A DNA stretch of 47,193 nt, taken from Prasinococcaceae sp. CCMP 1430. Taxonomy: Eukaryota; Prasinodermophyta; Palmophyllophyceae; Prasinococcales; Prasinococcaceae. The notes under the pieces are model-generated. The model made no database searches. It had not been told where the DNA came from and worked only from the letters and a program-made list of their open reading frames with translations. The stretch spans positions 5,240 to 52,432 of the forward strand of contig RQSC01000150.1 in assembly GCA_013416795.1 (NCBI GenBank). Direction: 5' to 3'. The translations under genes and the position numbers were made by a program. Shown piece by piece: positions 27,339-35,481 of this stretch. Position 1 is the first letter of the stretch; each line of letters begins with the position of its first letter.

Positions 27339-28787
27339 ATGCCGGGCGGCGCTCCGGCCGTCGGGGGTGCCGGCGAGTGGCGCCACGCGGTGCCAGCCGA
27401 ATACTCCACCGTCTTCGCGGCCGCATTCCCGTGCGGCGGCGAGCGCGTGGCAGTATCTACGGCGGCCGGCGGAGTGCACGTGCTCCGCTGCGCGGATGAG
27501 GAAGAGGAAGAGGCCGAGGAGGGCTCTGGCGCGAGCAGGCCCAGCCCTGTCGGGTCCGTGGGCGATGAGCACGGACGCGTGCGTGCGCACGAGGGCGCGG
27601 CGTACGCGCTCGCGGCTGTCGACCGCACGAAGCTGCTGAGCGGGGGCGCCGACGGCTTCGTGCGGGTTTGGGACGCCGCCAACGCCGACAAAGAGGTGCG
27701 AGGGCGCGTGCGCTGCTGTGGGCACGCGAGGAGCGCACAGGGGTGGATGGGTGGGACGGGGTCGAGAGGCGCGCGCGGACAGAGGGCGCGCATGATGGTG
27801 CGCGTATCCCCATTTCGTTGTGGAGAGCTCCTCTCGATGTCCGCCTTCCACAGCTGCGACGTGCCCGCTGACGCTGGGCGCCGATCGCCCCGCCCTATCC
27901 CGGGCCGCGCCGCGCCGCGCCTGCGGCGCGCGCAGGAGTCCGACGACGGGCTCAAGTGCCTCAGTGAGTCGCGGTGCCCTGCGGGTGACGTAGGCTGGTC
28001 GCAACCCGAAGTGAACGCCGTGGCGTCGCCTGCCAGGAGTGCAGACAGCGCGCTCGTCGCGACCGGAGCGATATTGCCCGCCCGCTTCGACCTGAATCTC
28101 GGGGAGTTCTGCGGCACGCTCGGCACGACGAGCGCCTCTCCGCACGCAGCGTACCTGCACGACATCGCGCAGAGCGCCGACGGGCGGACGTGCGCCAGCG
28201 CGTCCGAGGACGGCACCGTCGCGCTGTGGGACACGCGCTCCGATCGTGCGACGCAGGTCTTCAATGTGGCGGCCGCTTCGCCCGCCCCTGCGAGTGGTGC
28301 CGGCGGCGGCGCGCTCGCAGCCGTCGCTCGCCCGCACGCGGGCTACGCGAGCTGCGTGGCGATGAGCGCGGATGGAAACTGGGTGGTGGCTGGCAGTGGC
28401 GCGCGCTGCGTGACCTTCTGGAGCACGCGCATGGGCGTGGCTACCGCACGTGTGCGCACGCGCGCCACACCGCAGGCGGTGCTCGTCACCGGCGAAAGTG
28501 ACGCTCTGGTCGCGTTCGCCGCCCCGTACTTGTCGCAGCTGAGCGTGGCAGGGCGCGAGGTGTGCCGGCGCAGCGTGGCCCCGCGGAGCGTCTATGCGCT
28601 CGCGCGCTGCGACAAGAGCAGCATGCTGTGTGTTGGCGGACACGGCGGGAGTGTGCAGGTGCTCACGCAGGTTGCCGCGAGGGACGCGTGGGTCGTGGAC
28701 GATGGTGACGGCATGCGCCCCGACACATGGCGAGTGCCTCCGTGCGAGCCTCGGATGCTACCGCCGCAGCCTAATCCAGTCTATTAG
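27339..28787 (+). CDS. THO complex subunit 6 (THOC6/THO6) WD40 protein
   Basis: Exons 27339-27695 and 27936-28787 give about 402 aa; intron 27696-27935 (phase 0, donor GTGCGAG, acceptor CGCGCAG). WD40 repeats include LLSGGADGFVRVWDAAN, AYLHDIAQSADGRTCASASE followed by DGTVALWDTRSD, and GNWVVAGSGARCVTFWSTRM. The order of blocks (YLHDIA, SEDGTVALWD, then PQAVLVTGESDALVAF, RRSVAPRSVYALA and GGHGGSVQVLTQ) parallels THO6/THOC6. THOC6 is a peripheral subunit of the TREX/THO complex coupling transcription to mRNA processing and export in the nucleus. The first acceptor choice is the least certain part; residues just after it are low in similarity. The length is slightly above the usual ~340-370 aa because of a glutamate-rich insertion in the first exon. 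Confidence 0.78.
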   Translation: MPGGAPAVGGAGEWRHAVPAEYSTVFAAAFPCGGERVAVSTAAGGVHVLRCADEEEEEAEEGSGASRPSPVGSVGDEHGRVRAHEGAAYALAAVDRTKLLSGGADGFVRVWDAANADKEVRGRVRCCGHARSAQGWMGGTGSRGARGQRARMMVRVSPFRCGELLSMSAFHSCDVPADAGRRSPRPIPGRAAPRLRRAQESDDGLKCLSESRCPAGDVGWSQPEVNAVASPARSADSALVATGAILPARFDLNLGEFCGTLGTTSASPHAAYLHDIAQSADGRTCASASEDGTVALWDTRSDRATQVFNVAAASPAPASGAGGGALAAVARPHAGYASCVAMSADGNWVVAGSGARCVTFWSTRMGVATARVRTRATPQAVLVTGESDALVAFAAPYLSQLSVAGREVCRRSVAPRSVYALARCDKSSMLCVGGHGGSVQVLTQVAARDAWVVDDGDGMRPDTWRVPPCEPRMLPPQPNPVY

Positions 28788-29389
28788 CTAGTCGCGCGCC
28801 AGAAGAGTTCGCCCGCGTCGAGCGCGCGCGCTCGCGCGCGCGCGCGCTGTCGCGATTGCGGCGCCGTGGTTACTGTGCGTTGATGTCGGTGGCGCGCGCG
28901 CGTGGGTGGGCGGGCGGGCGGGCGAGCACGCGGGGGGAGAGGGTCCTCTCATCGCCTGTCAGGAAAGTTGCCCATTCCAACCGTCGGCCTCGCTGCGATG
29001 CCCCTTTTCACCAAGGTGGACGGGGGGCGCGCATTCGCGCACTCTCGCGCTTTGAGGGCGCCTGGTGGCACCCACCGGGGCAGGGCACGCCTGACGCTCG
29101 ATCGCCGCCAGCGCCGGCAGGAAGCACAAAGAGTGCTGTCTTGGTGCAGTGTACGCATCGCAAGTAATTTAGGAAGTGTACGTGCGTGTCCCGCAGTACA
29201 CTACGCAGTAGTAACCAAACAAAGGACCGGTCCGTCGCTCTCCTCAAGGCTTCGTCGTGTGGCACATGTCGCTTCAAACATTAGAACTGATTTTTTGCGT
29301 CTCCTGCTCGCAGCGCGGCACCCGTGGTGCCGCCCTACGCGCGAGCGCGCACGCACGGCGCGCGCTGATACGCGCGTCGGTATGGTCGA
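28788..29389. other. Convergent 3' flanks, no gene seen
   Basis: 602 bp between the THOC6-like stop and the stop of the minus-strand secreted protein. Starts with (GC)n-rich DNA (28826-28850), followed by an AT-richer interval at 29150-29300, a likely polyadenylation zone. No RNA gene or conserved frame is recognised. Confidence 0.5.
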
Positions 29390-31687
29390 TCACGGGCTTG
29401 TCGAGTTGCCGCCAGTGATCGCCTGCGCAATGGCGATGACATCCTCGGTGGTGATCGAGCCATCGCCGTTCATGTCACCGGCCGACTCGATGCACGGCGA
29501 TTCAATGACGCCGCTGACCACCGCATTCTGCACCACGATGAGGTCGGCCACGTCAGTGGCGCCGTCGTTGTTGACGTCGCCGGAGCCGTCTTGCGCACAC
29601 GTGCCCGCTCCACCTGCAGCGCAAACCTCTTCCGCCTGCGGACAGCAGTCGCCGACGATCGCGCACGCGGCGGCGTCGCAGCCACAGCCGTTCGACGTGT
29701 ACGCGCCGCAGTCGGCAGACCCGCACGCGGGTGGATCGGCGGGGCACTCCGAAACCTCCGACAGCGCCGGCGAGGTCTTGTACGCGTCGCAGCTGGCAGG
29801 GTCGGTGGCGGTGTTGCACGAGCCGTCGCCGTCCCTCTCCGTGGGCGCCTCGGCGACCTTGTACACTGAGGTCGAGCCCGTGGCGGCGTTGGCGACGACG
29901 AGCATGTCGGCGCAGATGGGCGAGGCGGCGGCAGGCACGAAGACCATGCTCTCAGGGCGGACGTCGAGCGAATTGAAGGTGAAGTCGTTGTCATCCTCCT
30001 GATCGGAGATGTCCACGTCGCCAAAGTTGCGGCGGTTGAGGTAGTCGTTGAAGACGGGCGCCGTCGGATCGGTTACGTCGTACGTGATGACGCCGCTCTG
30101 GCGCTCCAAGGCGATGAACGCGGCAATCTTGCCGCCGGCGAGCCTTCCGACGGTCGCGGCAATGGGCACGGGGCCCTTGTCATCCCCGCGGTCGTCGAAG
30201 TTGTTCCTGAAGCTGTCCGAGTTGAAGAAGTCCGGGTTCAGGACGGCGATCATCTCCTCGAAGTCCGACCCGCTGTCGTACACGAGCTCGAGGCCGTCGG
30301 GGTTGGCCCTGTAGACGGAGAAGGAGCGGCTGCCGAACGCGTTGATGGTGGAGCACTCGAGGTTGCCGCTGGCGTCGAACTGGGCAGGGTACGCATTGGT
30401 CACTCGGAGGCGGCCGAGCTTGGCGTCGTCGCGGATCAGCGCATCCGTCGGGCAGTTCGTGGTCAGCTCGCCCAGCCGCACCCTCTCTGCGAAGTTGGCC
30501 ACGTCGATCGATCTCCCATCGTTGGAAGTGACGAGGTAGTCAACGCCGCCGAGCGAGAAAGGCGCCACGCTGTCGGGCTGCTGCATGAACGTCACGTTGA
30601 CGCCGTCCCAGCTCCCCGCGATGTTGATGCCCCCGTCCTCGTCGGACGGGTCCATGACTGCGGTCGGGTACGCGAGCCCGTCGACGTACGCGAACGTGCG
30701 CGACGCCATGTCGAAGGCAGCGGCGGCGTTGTTTTTCTGCAGCATGACGTAGAGGGTCTGGCCGTCGTCGGAGAAGGCGCAGTCCTCGGGCTCGAGGTTG
30801 GCGGAGGCGTTGTTCGCGTTGGGGCCGAAGAGGCGCACGCCGCGGGCGAGCAGATCCTCCGAGTCGAACCCGTCGAAGGTGTAGGTCTCGTCGGCGATCA
30901 CGCTCACCGACGCCACCGGCTGGGTGGTGATCTGCACGTCGACGACGGTCACGCCGCCCACCGGATCCTCGTCGCCAGGGGTGTAGAAGAACTCTCCCTC
31001 GTTGACGCACGCCACCGCGGTCTTGTCGCCGTTGACGCTGATGGCCCCGGGGTGCGAGCCGGTGTTGACCGAGGCGAGGAGGAGCCCCGTGATGGAATCG
31101 ACGAACGTGAGTTTGCCCCTGGCATCCCTCGGGTCTGCCCGGACGGTGGCGACGAGGACCCCGTCGACGGCATGGACGCGCCTCACGCTATCGCCGGTGA
31201 AGGTGGGATCGGCCGCTTGCGTGAGCGCGATGACGTCGATGGAGCTGACGTTCTGCGGGTTTGTGGGATCGACCAGCGAGATCACGTCCACGCGCCCGCT
31301 GTCCCCGTTCGACACGTACGCGCGGCGCGTCGCGGCGTCGTAGGTGACAAACTCCGCGGCGTCCTCTGCGTACACGCCGCTCTCGTAGGTGCCAATCCAC
31401 TGCAGCTGGATGACCTGCGCGGCGGCGAGGCTCGCGGCCGCCGCGGCGAGCGCAGCGGCGAGCGCAGCGGCGAGCGCATCGTCGCGCGCGCGGACGGATA
31501 GCGCTGTGGCGCGCCGCGCGCGAGCGAGGGCCACGAATCGCCAATCGATTGGGCCGCCGGCCGCCGCGGCACATCGCGTTCGCGCGTGGCCGCCCAACTG
31601 ATCGCCAGGTGGCGGGGCGCGTGCCCAACGGGCGTGTGCCGGGCACACGCCCTTTGGGGAACGCGGCGCCAGCATCGTTGCCTGCAT
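29390..31687 (-). CDS. Secreted choice-of-anchor-I-like beta-propeller protein with dockerin-like repeats
   Basis: A single-exon 765 aa protein; ATG 31687 is the first Met but lies ~70 residues before a hydrophobic Ala/Leu stretch ending ASLAAAQ, which looks like a signal peptide, so a missed upstream exon or a non-functional N-terminal extension is possible. The core matches the choice-of-anchor-I / mesenchyme-specific surface glycoprotein type: EIxxYD-like TYDAATRRAYVSNGDSGRVD, NTGSHPGAISVNGDKTAV, VVDVQITTQP, LEPEDCAFSDDGQTLYVMLQ and SFSVYRANPDGLELVYDSGS. It is followed by a Cys-rich segment (~residues 645-710) and two dockerin-like calcium repeats (GDVNNDGATDVADLIVVQNA and GDMNGDGSITTEDVIAIAQA). 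This is a bacterial-style extracellular architecture. Likely a secreted or surface, calcium-binding protein; possible phosphoesterase-like beta-propeller (inference). There are no introns, in contrast to many neighbours. Confidence 0.8.
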   Translation of the reverse strand: MQATMLAPRSPKGVCPAHARWARAPPPGDQLGGHARTRCAAAAGGPIDWRFVALARARRATALSVRARDDALAAALAAALAAAAASLAAAQVIQLQWIGTYESGVYAEDAAEFVTYDAATRRAYVSNGDSGRVDVISLVDPTNPQNVSSIDVIALTQAADPTFTGDSVRRVHAVDGVLVATVRADPRDARGKLTFVDSITGLLLASVNTGSHPGAISVNGDKTAVACVNEGEFFYTPGDEDPVGGVTVVDVQITTQPVASVSVIADETYTFDGFDSEDLLARGVRLFGPNANNASANLEPEDCAFSDDGQTLYVMLQKNNAAAAFDMASRTFAYVDGLAYPTAVMDPSDEDGGINIAGSWDGVNVTFMQQPDSVAPFSLGGVDYLVTSNDGRSIDVANFAERVRLGELTTNCPTDALIRDDAKLGRLRVTNAYPAQFDASGNLECSTINAFGSRSFSVYRANPDGLELVYDSGSDFEEMIAVLNPDFFNSDSFRNNFDDRGDDKGPVPIAATVGRLAGGKIAAFIALERQSGVITYDVTDPTAPVFNDYLNRRNFGDVDISDQEDDNDFTFNSLDVRPESMVFVPAAASPICADMLVVANAATGSTSVYKVAEAPTERDGDGSCNTATDPASCDAYKTSPALSEVSECPADPPACGSADCGAYTSNGCGCDAAACAIVGDCCPQAEEVCAAGGAGTCAQDGSGDVNNDGATDVADLIVVQNAVVSGVIESPCIESAGDMNGDGSITTEDVIAIAQAITGGNSTSP

Positions 31688-33008
31688 TCATTTGCTGGTC
31701 GGAGGCGCGCGGCCCAATGCCAGGAGGCCGCGAGCATTACCAGCGAGGCCCGATGAGTGAGGCGCGATGATTGGATCGGCCGTCATTTAATTCATGTCCA
31801 GACGGACCGGTGGCGAACGTTCGCGTTTCGCGCAATTTCGGTGGTCTGTGTCAACCCTAACTGAAATACCTTAATTCGCGGCTCCTCCCCGTACCCGATC
31901 TGTGCGCCCCCTCCCCGCCCCGTTCGAGCGGCGCCTGTGGAAACCCTACATGAAATCCCTAATTCGCGGCTCCTCCCCGTACCCGATCCGTGCGCCCCCT
32001 CCCCGCCCCGCCCGAGCGGCGCCGATCCCGGATCGCGCCGATCCGGCGCGGGAGCGGGAGCGCGGCGCGTCCCCGAACCGGGCGACGATGATGCTGACTG
32101 ATGACGGGGAGGCTCCAACAACACCAAAGGTGGGCCCCGCTGCGGGCGGCGGCGTGCCCCTTGCGGCGCGCGCGGGGCACCGCCCGCCTCGCCTCATCCG
32201 CGCGAGGGAAGGGAAATTCCGACGCACGCGCAAATCCGCGGTGCGCGACGACGGAGTGGGTCCGCCCGCGCACCGGTGTACTCTCAGGTTGAATTCAATG
32301 TGTGTACGCGCGAAAAGAACGGAAAACGAAAAGTCCAGAAATCGTTTCGTTTTTTCGGTCCGTCTCGCCGGGATCTCCGGATGATGATGCTGTCTGTGGC
32401 TGGACGGTGCCCCCGGAGGGGGGGGGACACATGGGCTCGGCCGAGCGTAACAGGGCGTGCCGCGGCGCGTGCCGCGGGCCACGGCTGGGTCCGCATCGGG
32501 CCGCCGCGGCCGCGGCTGGCGCGGGGGCGCGCGGCGCAGCCCTCGAACCAACCGACCCATCCAACCAACCAACCGACCGACAACTCTCCCCCGCCTGTCT
32601 CCCTCGCCCGCGACCCCCGCAGGCCAGCCCGGGAGCCAGAAAGGAGTCCCGCGGGCCCGCGGCGCCGCACCTCTCTCTCGCTCCACCCACCCACCCCGAA
32701 CCTCCTCCCCTTCCCTTCCCCTTCAGCCCGCGCCCGCCCTGCGCGGCTCTGATCTGCTCTGCCCTGCTCTGTTGGTTCATTCGTCGCGTTCGTCGCGTTG
32801 TGCGCTCGGCCGCGGTTCTGAGGCGCGCCGCGAGGCGGTGGGGTGCGCGGCCGAGGAGTGTGCTGCGGCGGCGGCCGAATTCTGGCCCCAACCAACGCAG
32901 CGCAGGCGAGAGGGGGGACGGGGGGGGGAGGGGANCGAAGAGTGGGTGGCCTTCCGCGCAGCGCAGGAGGCCGCGTCCAACGCCGAGGTTTCGGCGGCGC
33001 AGCTCGTC
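31688..33008. other. Divergent intergenic region with tandem duplication
   Basis: 1.3 kb between the secreted-protein start (-) and the TMEM65-like coding region (+). It contains the ~86 bp duplication listed separately, an AT-richer stretch (32285-32390), C/T-rich DNA at 32560-32780 and a single N at 32935 in a G-homopolymer run. An upstream exon of the TMEM65-like gene probably lies here, but no in-frame ATG joins it. Confidence 0.5.
31853..32023. repeat. Imperfect tandem duplication, ~86 bp unit, with telo-box
   Basis: Unit 1 is about 31853-31937 and unit 2 about 31942-32023. Each begins with AACCCTA, continues through TGAAAT-CC-TAATTCGCGG and then nearly identical CTCCTCCCCGTACCCGAT plus GTGCGCCCCCTCCCCGCCCC and GAGCGGCGCC. 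Only a handful of substitutions separate them. Unit 2 contains AAACCCTA at 31941-31948, identical to the plant telo-box. Confidence 0.85.
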
Positions 33009-33662
33009 ATGCACGCCGCGCTAGGCGCGGGCTCCATGGTGGGCTTCGGTTTTTCGGACAATTTTGTGATGCTGCTGGCAGGCGAGGCGATCGAGGCGCA
33101 GCTGGGGCCGCGCTTCGGCCTGTATGGCCTGGCCGCCGCCGCGGCGGGCAACCTAGTGGCCGATGTGGTCGGCTGCCTCACGAGCGGCACGGTGGAGCGC
33201 ATCAGCGAGGCCGTGCTCCCCGATCCCGGGCTCTCGCTGCAGCAGGAGGCCCAGCCGGCTGCGCGAGCGGCGGACACGATCGGCCAGGTCGTGGGCATCT
33301 CGGCGGGCTGCGTGCTCGGCTGCGTGCCGCTGCTGTTTGGCGTGGGCACAACGGCGGAGGAGGTGGGCACCGTGGGCACCGTGGGCGCCGCGCGCGCCTC
33401 AAAGCGCGCACTCCGTCGAGCGCGCCTCGGCGTGCGCCACGGGGCAGGCGCAACCGCGCAGCGGGCCGCAAGAGGCCGCGTCGCGCTCGCGCAGATGGCC
33501 GCCGCGCTGCAGGAGCGGGCGCCGCGCGCGCCAGTGCGGCTGGGCGTGCGCGCGCCGACGTTTGGCGCCCACGTGCTCCTTGTGGCGTCGGTCGCAATGG
33601 CCGCACGGAGGCTCGTGCAGCGACGGCGCGAGGGAGACGAGCGAGTGCAAATGACGCAATGA
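33009..33662 (+). CDS. TMEM65-like membrane protein (N-terminus uncertain)
   Basis: The frame reads MHAALGAGSMVGFGFSDNFV, followed by MLLAGEAIEAQLGPRFGLYG and LAAAAAGNLVADVVG. This matches the TMEM65 signature (VGFGFxDNxxMxxAGexId...LG...aAAGLGNlxsDvxG). A second hydrophobic region follows (VVGISAGCVLGCVPLLFGVG) and then a basic, Arg/Ala-rich tail. ATG 33009 gives 217 aa, but coding potential continues 5' (EEWVAFRAAQEAASNAEVSA) up to the N at 32935 with no ATG, so a spliced upstream exon, perhaps from an Arg-rich targeting sequence near 32765-32880, or a base error at the N, is likely. TMEM65 in animals is a mitochondrial inner-membrane and junction protein; plant and algal homologues are uncharacterised. 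Confidence 0.75.
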   Translation: MHAALGAGSMVGFGFSDNFVMLLAGEAIEAQLGPRFGLYGLAAAAAGNLVADVVGCLTSGTVERISEAVLPDPGLSLQQEAQPAARAADTIGQVVGISAGCVLGCVPLLFGVGTTAEEVGTVGTVGAARASKRALRRARLGVRHGAGATAQRAARGRVALAQMAAALQERAPRAPVRLGVRAPTFGAHVLLVASVAMAARRLVQRRREGDERVQMTQ

Positions 33663-33882
33663 GTGCTGGCGCATGCGCGACACACATCCGCCCCCAGTAG
33701 ATACATGTACAAAACATCTTAATGGACATCAGTCACTATCGTACACGACTGCATTGAAGCGTGGGCGGCTGTGAGCCATCCCTCGCCCCGCCCTGCCCGC
33801 CCCGCTTGCGCGCTCCCCGCCGGCACCGGCGTCATCGTCATCGAGCTCGTGCCCCGCGTCCTCGAGACCGCGCTCGTTGTCG

Positions 33883-34686
33883 ATGCCCGCAAGGTCGTCG
33901 CGGTCACCGTCGCTTATGACCTCTACGGCATCCTCGGCGCCCCCCCCAAGCGCGTGCGCTCTGCTTCGAGCCGCGCGGTCCTCGGGCCAGCACGACTCCT
34001 CCACGTCGCCGCCATCGCACGGCGCCTCGCCCATCGCCGCGGCCGTGGCCGCCGGCGCGACGGGCATCGTGCCCAGCGTGACGGGCAGGCGATCGTCGCT
34101 CGTCGCGCGCGGCCGCGCCCCGAGCTTCTCGGCGCTCGACCCAACGAGCGCCGCCCTCCTGGGCTGCTCGCCCTCGGCGTCGTCGGACGCGGCGGCGGCG
34201 GCCATGGCGGCCGCCGCCGCGGGCGGCGCGGCGGGCTCGGGCGGCAAGGTGTCCACCGCCAAGAACAGCTGCAAGTACCGCGGCGTGCGCCAGCGGCCGT
34301 GGGGCAAGTTCGCGGCTGAGATCCGCGATCCGACGCGCGGGGTGCGGCTGTGGCTGGGGACGTACGACAGCGCCGAGGAGGCCGCCTACGCGTACGACGC
34401 GGCCGCGCGCACGATCCGCGGGGCCAAGGCGGTCTGCAACTTCGACCCGCCTGCGGACGGCACCGTGTACGCCGCGTGCGCGGCGGCGGCGGTGCGCACG
34501 GTCGAGCTCGGGCCTGAGGCGGCTCCGAACGCGGGCGGGGGGCCGAACGACAAGACGAAACCGCCCGTGGGCGTGCCGGGCATGGGCGGCGCGGATGGCA
34601 TGGCGCAAGGACAAACTTCGCAGGACTCGGGCGGTTCCGCAGAGAGCGCGGAAGAGGCAGAGCTGCTGCTCGGCCTGGCGGGCTGA
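33883..34686 (+). CDS. AP2/ERF-domain transcription factor with C-terminal EAR-like motif
   Basis: A single-exon 267 aa protein from ATG 33883; an in-frame TTG upstream is not a start, and Met at 33916 is an alternative. One AP2/ERF domain at about residues 131-190 is fully canonical: [20 protein letters not shown], then [20 protein letters not shown] and [17 protein letters not shown]. The YRG and RAYD-equivalent (YAYDAAA) elements and the GCC-box-contacting Arg/Trp residues are present. It is ERF-type (single domain, WLGTY, conserved Ala/Asp positions). The rest is Ala/Ser-rich and disordered-looking. The C-terminus ends ELLLGLAG, which satisfies the EAR repressor pattern LxLxL. A nuclear DNA-binding regulator, probably of GCC/DRE-like sites. 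Its canonical plant form is strong evidence for a green-lineage genome. Confidence 0.93.
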   Translation: MPARSSRSPSLMTSTASSAPPPSACALLRAARSSGQHDSSTSPPSHGASPIAAAVAAGATGIVPSVTGRRSSLVARGRAPSFSALDPTSAALLGCSPSASSDAAAAAMAAAAAGGAAGSGGKVSTAKNSCKYRGVRQRPWGKFAAEIRDPTRGVRLWLGTYDSAEEAAYAYDAAARTIRGAKAVCNFDPPADGTVYAACAAAAVRTVELGPEAAPNAGGGPNDKTKPPVGVPGMGGADGMAQGQTSQDSGGSAESAEEAELLLGLAG

Positions 34687-35481
34687 GGAGGGCGCGGAGT
34701 GCGCCCAGCCAGCGAGGCGCACGCCGTGCGTGGTGGCGCGGTGGCACGGCGGGGGACTGGGTTTGGGGTATGGGCTTCTTTGGGGTCGAATGGGATGAGG
34801 TGGGATTGGGTGGGTGGGCGAGCGCGGCGAGGCGAGGTGCGCGCGGGAGGAGGAGCTCCTTCCGCGTGGCGCGGCCGGGCGATGCGCGCGCATTCACTCG
34901 CGCGCCCAGCCAGAAACAGCTCGGGTGAGCACGCCTGGCCCGCCGCCAAGAGGGCGGCGGCTCTCCGCGTCCCCCGCTCCCGCGGTTATATAAAATGACT
35001 GCGGTCGGTAGAACTCTGCGCGCTACCTCGCGGCCGCCGCTCCAGGATGAGGTGTGCTCGTCCGCGTCGGTAGCCTTGATAGTGCGCCGCGCGCTGTAGT
35101 GTCGGCGTCCGCCCGACCCGTGCGCGGCTGCAGTGCATCCCGAAACCCTCAACGTCGTCGTCCCTCAAATATCGCCAGGTCAATTCGCATCCCCCTTGTA
35201 GCTATCGAGCGAGGAGCCGACCAACCGACGCCGTTGCGGCTCGCGCCCTGGACGCTCCGCACGGATTCGAACCGCCCTCCGCAGCGAGCCCCCCTCGAGA
35301 GCTCGCCAGCTAGGGGGGGAGGCGACCGCCGGGCGCGCGCGGGCGCACGGCACAGTAATGTAATCTCCAGATTTGGCCTGGACGCGACATTCTCTCTCTT
35401 GGCCGCTGACGCCGGCGCCGCCGGCGCCAGCGACCACGCCGGCAGCGGCAACGCCGGCAGCGGCGGCGCCGCAGGGGAACC
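34687..35481. promoter_or_regulatory. Intergenic region with TATA box upstream of RING/TRAF gene
   Basis: 795 bp. TATATAAAA at 34987-34995 is the best TATA box in the window and would place a start site near 35020, leaving a ~460 nt leader before ATG 35482 (possibly spliced). A GC-rich decamer-like array (GCCGGCAGCGGC-type units) lies at 35405-35470 just before the ATG. A tRNA-B-box-like GGTTCGAATCC on the minus strand near 35263-35275 was examined and rejected. Confidence 0.5.

Noticed and set aside
35200-35300. Minus-strand GGTTCGAATCC resembling a tRNA B box near 35263-35275
   Set aside because: The T-stem is only partly paired, no matching acceptor stem or proper A box exists at the right distance, and no cloverleaf can be drawn.
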